Position numbers and translations under genes: made by a program
Part shown: positions 63,059 through 64,000 of the stretch, piece by piece
Layout: each line of letters opens with the position of its first letter
Position numbering within the stretch: the first letter of the stretch is position 1
NCBI RefSeq assembly: GCF_014649995.1
Contig: NZ_BMUC01000002.1
Coordinates: 128,497 to 192,496 of the forward strand
Reading direction: 5' to 3'
DNA from: Streptomyces griseoflavus
Lineage (GTDB): Bacteria; Actinomycetota; Actinomycetes; Streptomycetales; Streptomycetaceae
Length of the DNA: 64,000 bases
Notes under the pieces: generated by a model
Seen by the model: only the letters and a program-made list of their open reading frames with translations
Told to the model about the DNA's origin: nothing
The model's database searches: none

Positions 63059-64000
63059 GCCATGTCCACGAACCGTGAGTAGTGGCCCTGGAAGGCGACC
63101 GTGATCGTCGCCGTCGGACCGTTTCGGTGCTTGGCCACGATCAGGTCCGCCTCGCCGGCGCGCGGGGACTCCTTCTCGTAGGCGTCCTCACGGTGCAGCA
63201 GGATGACCATGTCGGCGTCCTGCTCGATGGATCCGGACTCACGCAGGTCGGAGACCATCGGCTTCTTGTCGGTGCGCTGCTCCGGACCACGGTTGAGCTG
63301 GGAGAGCGCGATCACCGGGATCTCCAGCTCCTTCGCGAGCAGCTTGAGGTTTCGGGACATGTCCGAGACCTCCTGCTGACGGCTCTCGGACCGCTTGGAC
63401 CCGCCGGCCTGCATCAGCTGGAGGTAGTCGATGACGACGAGCTTCAGATCGTTGCGCTGCTTCAGGCGACGGCACTTGGCGCGGATCTCCATCATCGACA
63501 GGTTCGGCGAGTCGTCGATGTAGAGCGGCGCCGCGGAGACGTCCGGCATGCGGCGCGCCAGGCGCGTCCAGTCCTCGTCGGTCATCGTGCCGGAACGCAT
63601 GTGGTGCAGCGCGACGCGTGCCTCGGCGGAGAGCAGGCGCATCGCGATCTCGTTACGTCCCATCTCCAGCGAGAAGATGACACTGGGCAGGTTGTTCTTG
63701 ATGGACGCGGCCCGGGCGAAGTCCAGGGCGAGGGTCGACTTGCCCATCGCCGGACGCGCGGCGATGACGATCATCTGCCCCGGGTGCAGGCCGTTGGTGA
63801 GCGAGTCGAAGTCCGTGAACCCGGTGGGCACCCCGGTCATCTCACCGCTGCGCGAACCGATCGCCTCGATCTCGTCGAGGGCACCCTCCATGATGTCGCC
63901 GAGCGGCAGGTAGTCCTCGCTGGTGCGCTGCTCGGTGACGGCGTAGATCTCCGCCTGGGCACGGTTGACGATCTCGTCCACGTCGTCGTCGGCCGCGTAT
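63049..64000 (-). CDS. dnaB: Replicative DNA helicase, partial (N-terminus beyond window)
   Basis: The C-terminal RecA-like helicase domain is complete: Walker A ARPAMGKST, Walker B KLVVIDYLQLM, the QLNRGPEQR arginine-finger region and the C-terminal VSDLRESGSIEQDADMVILL. The reading frame is open through position 64000, so the N-terminal primase-binding domain lies outside. DnaB unwinds DNA ahead of the replisome. In Streptomyces dnaB lies a few tens of kilobases from dnaA/oriC, supporting the location of this window. Confidence 0.96.
   Translation of the reverse strand, partial: YAADDDVDEIVNRAQAEIYAVTEQRTSEDYLPLGDIMEGALDEIEAIGSRSGEMTGVPTGFTDFDSLTNGLHPGQMIVIAARPAMGKSTLALDFARAASIKNNLPSVIFSLEMGRNEIAMRLLSAEARVALHHMRSGTMTDEDWTRLARRMPDVSAAPLYIDDSPNLSMMEIRAKCRRLKQRNDLKLVVIDYLQLMQAGGSKRSESRQQEVSDMSRNLKLLAKELEIPVIALSQLNRGPEQRTDKKPMVSDLRESGSIEQDADMVILLHREDAYEKESPRAGEADLIVAKHRNGPTATITVAFQGHYSRFVDMAQT

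Overview
This window comes from the chromosomal core of a Streptomyces. The G+C content is very high, GTG starts are common, and the gene content is diagnostic: ssgA/ssgR sporulation genes, a copper-trafficking and DyP peroxidase cluster, a cydAB-cydCD operon with a Rex-type operator, and several RsbW-like ATPases. Gene order agrees, from memory, with S. coelicolor from about SCO3980 down to SCO3911. The right edge is the replicative helicase dnaB. Repeated parS-like sites (GTTTCACGTGAAAC) and DnaA boxes fit a position within roughly 100 kb of oriC, which would lie beyond the right end. I see no transposase, integrase, phage or CRISPR array.

Left part (1-14.3 kb): an unknown gene with a DinB gene, a GNAT enzyme, small membrane proteins, an XRE-type regulator paired with a membrane protein, tRNA-Ser(TGA), an HtrA-type protease, a glycerophosphodiester phosphodiesterase, an anti-sigma-like ATPase, a SEC-C protein, a candidate small RNA, a secreted protein, a stand-alone primase/polymerase-like protein, a GAF-SpoIIE phosphatase-like protein with altered metal ligands, an aminopeptidase P and a second RsbW-like ATPase.

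Centre-left (14.5-24.5 kb): a membrane protein, then YcnI, Sco, PCuAC (ECuC), CopC/CopD and a Tat-exported DyP peroxidase (DtpA), which form a copper handling and delivery cluster. These are followed by pheA, a 550-bp gene-free stretch with four DnaA boxes, serS and a HAD phosphatase.

Centre (24.9-41.7 kb): two overlapping ABC-2 exporter pairs, an alpha/beta-hydrolase fused to a short-chain dehydrogenase, a second DnaA-box cluster, kptA, an F420/FMN luciferase-like oxidoreductase, a second HAD phosphatase, an M23 peptidase, cydCD-cydB-cydA and hisC.

Right part (42-64 kb): a LacI regulator, a PPP-type phosphatase, a membrane protein, a TerD-vWA protein, thiC under a TPP riboswitch, a YibE/F protein, ssgA with ssgR, small membrane and cupin proteins, ptpA with a PLP trans-sulfuration-type enzyme, a LysR regulator, Nudix and GNAT proteins, an HbpS/GlcG-like protein, an MFS pump divergent from its probable MarR regulator, a serine hydrolase, a RibD/DHFR-like protein and partial dnaB.

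Most of the window is conserved housekeeping sequence. The least explained signals are the two DnaA-box clusters, parS-like sites built into other functional elements (riboswitch arm, hairpin, promoter region, cydCD start), a short hairpin RNA candidate, and a few domain fusions or degenerate enzymes. I did not find a clear-cut, wholly new multi-gene system.
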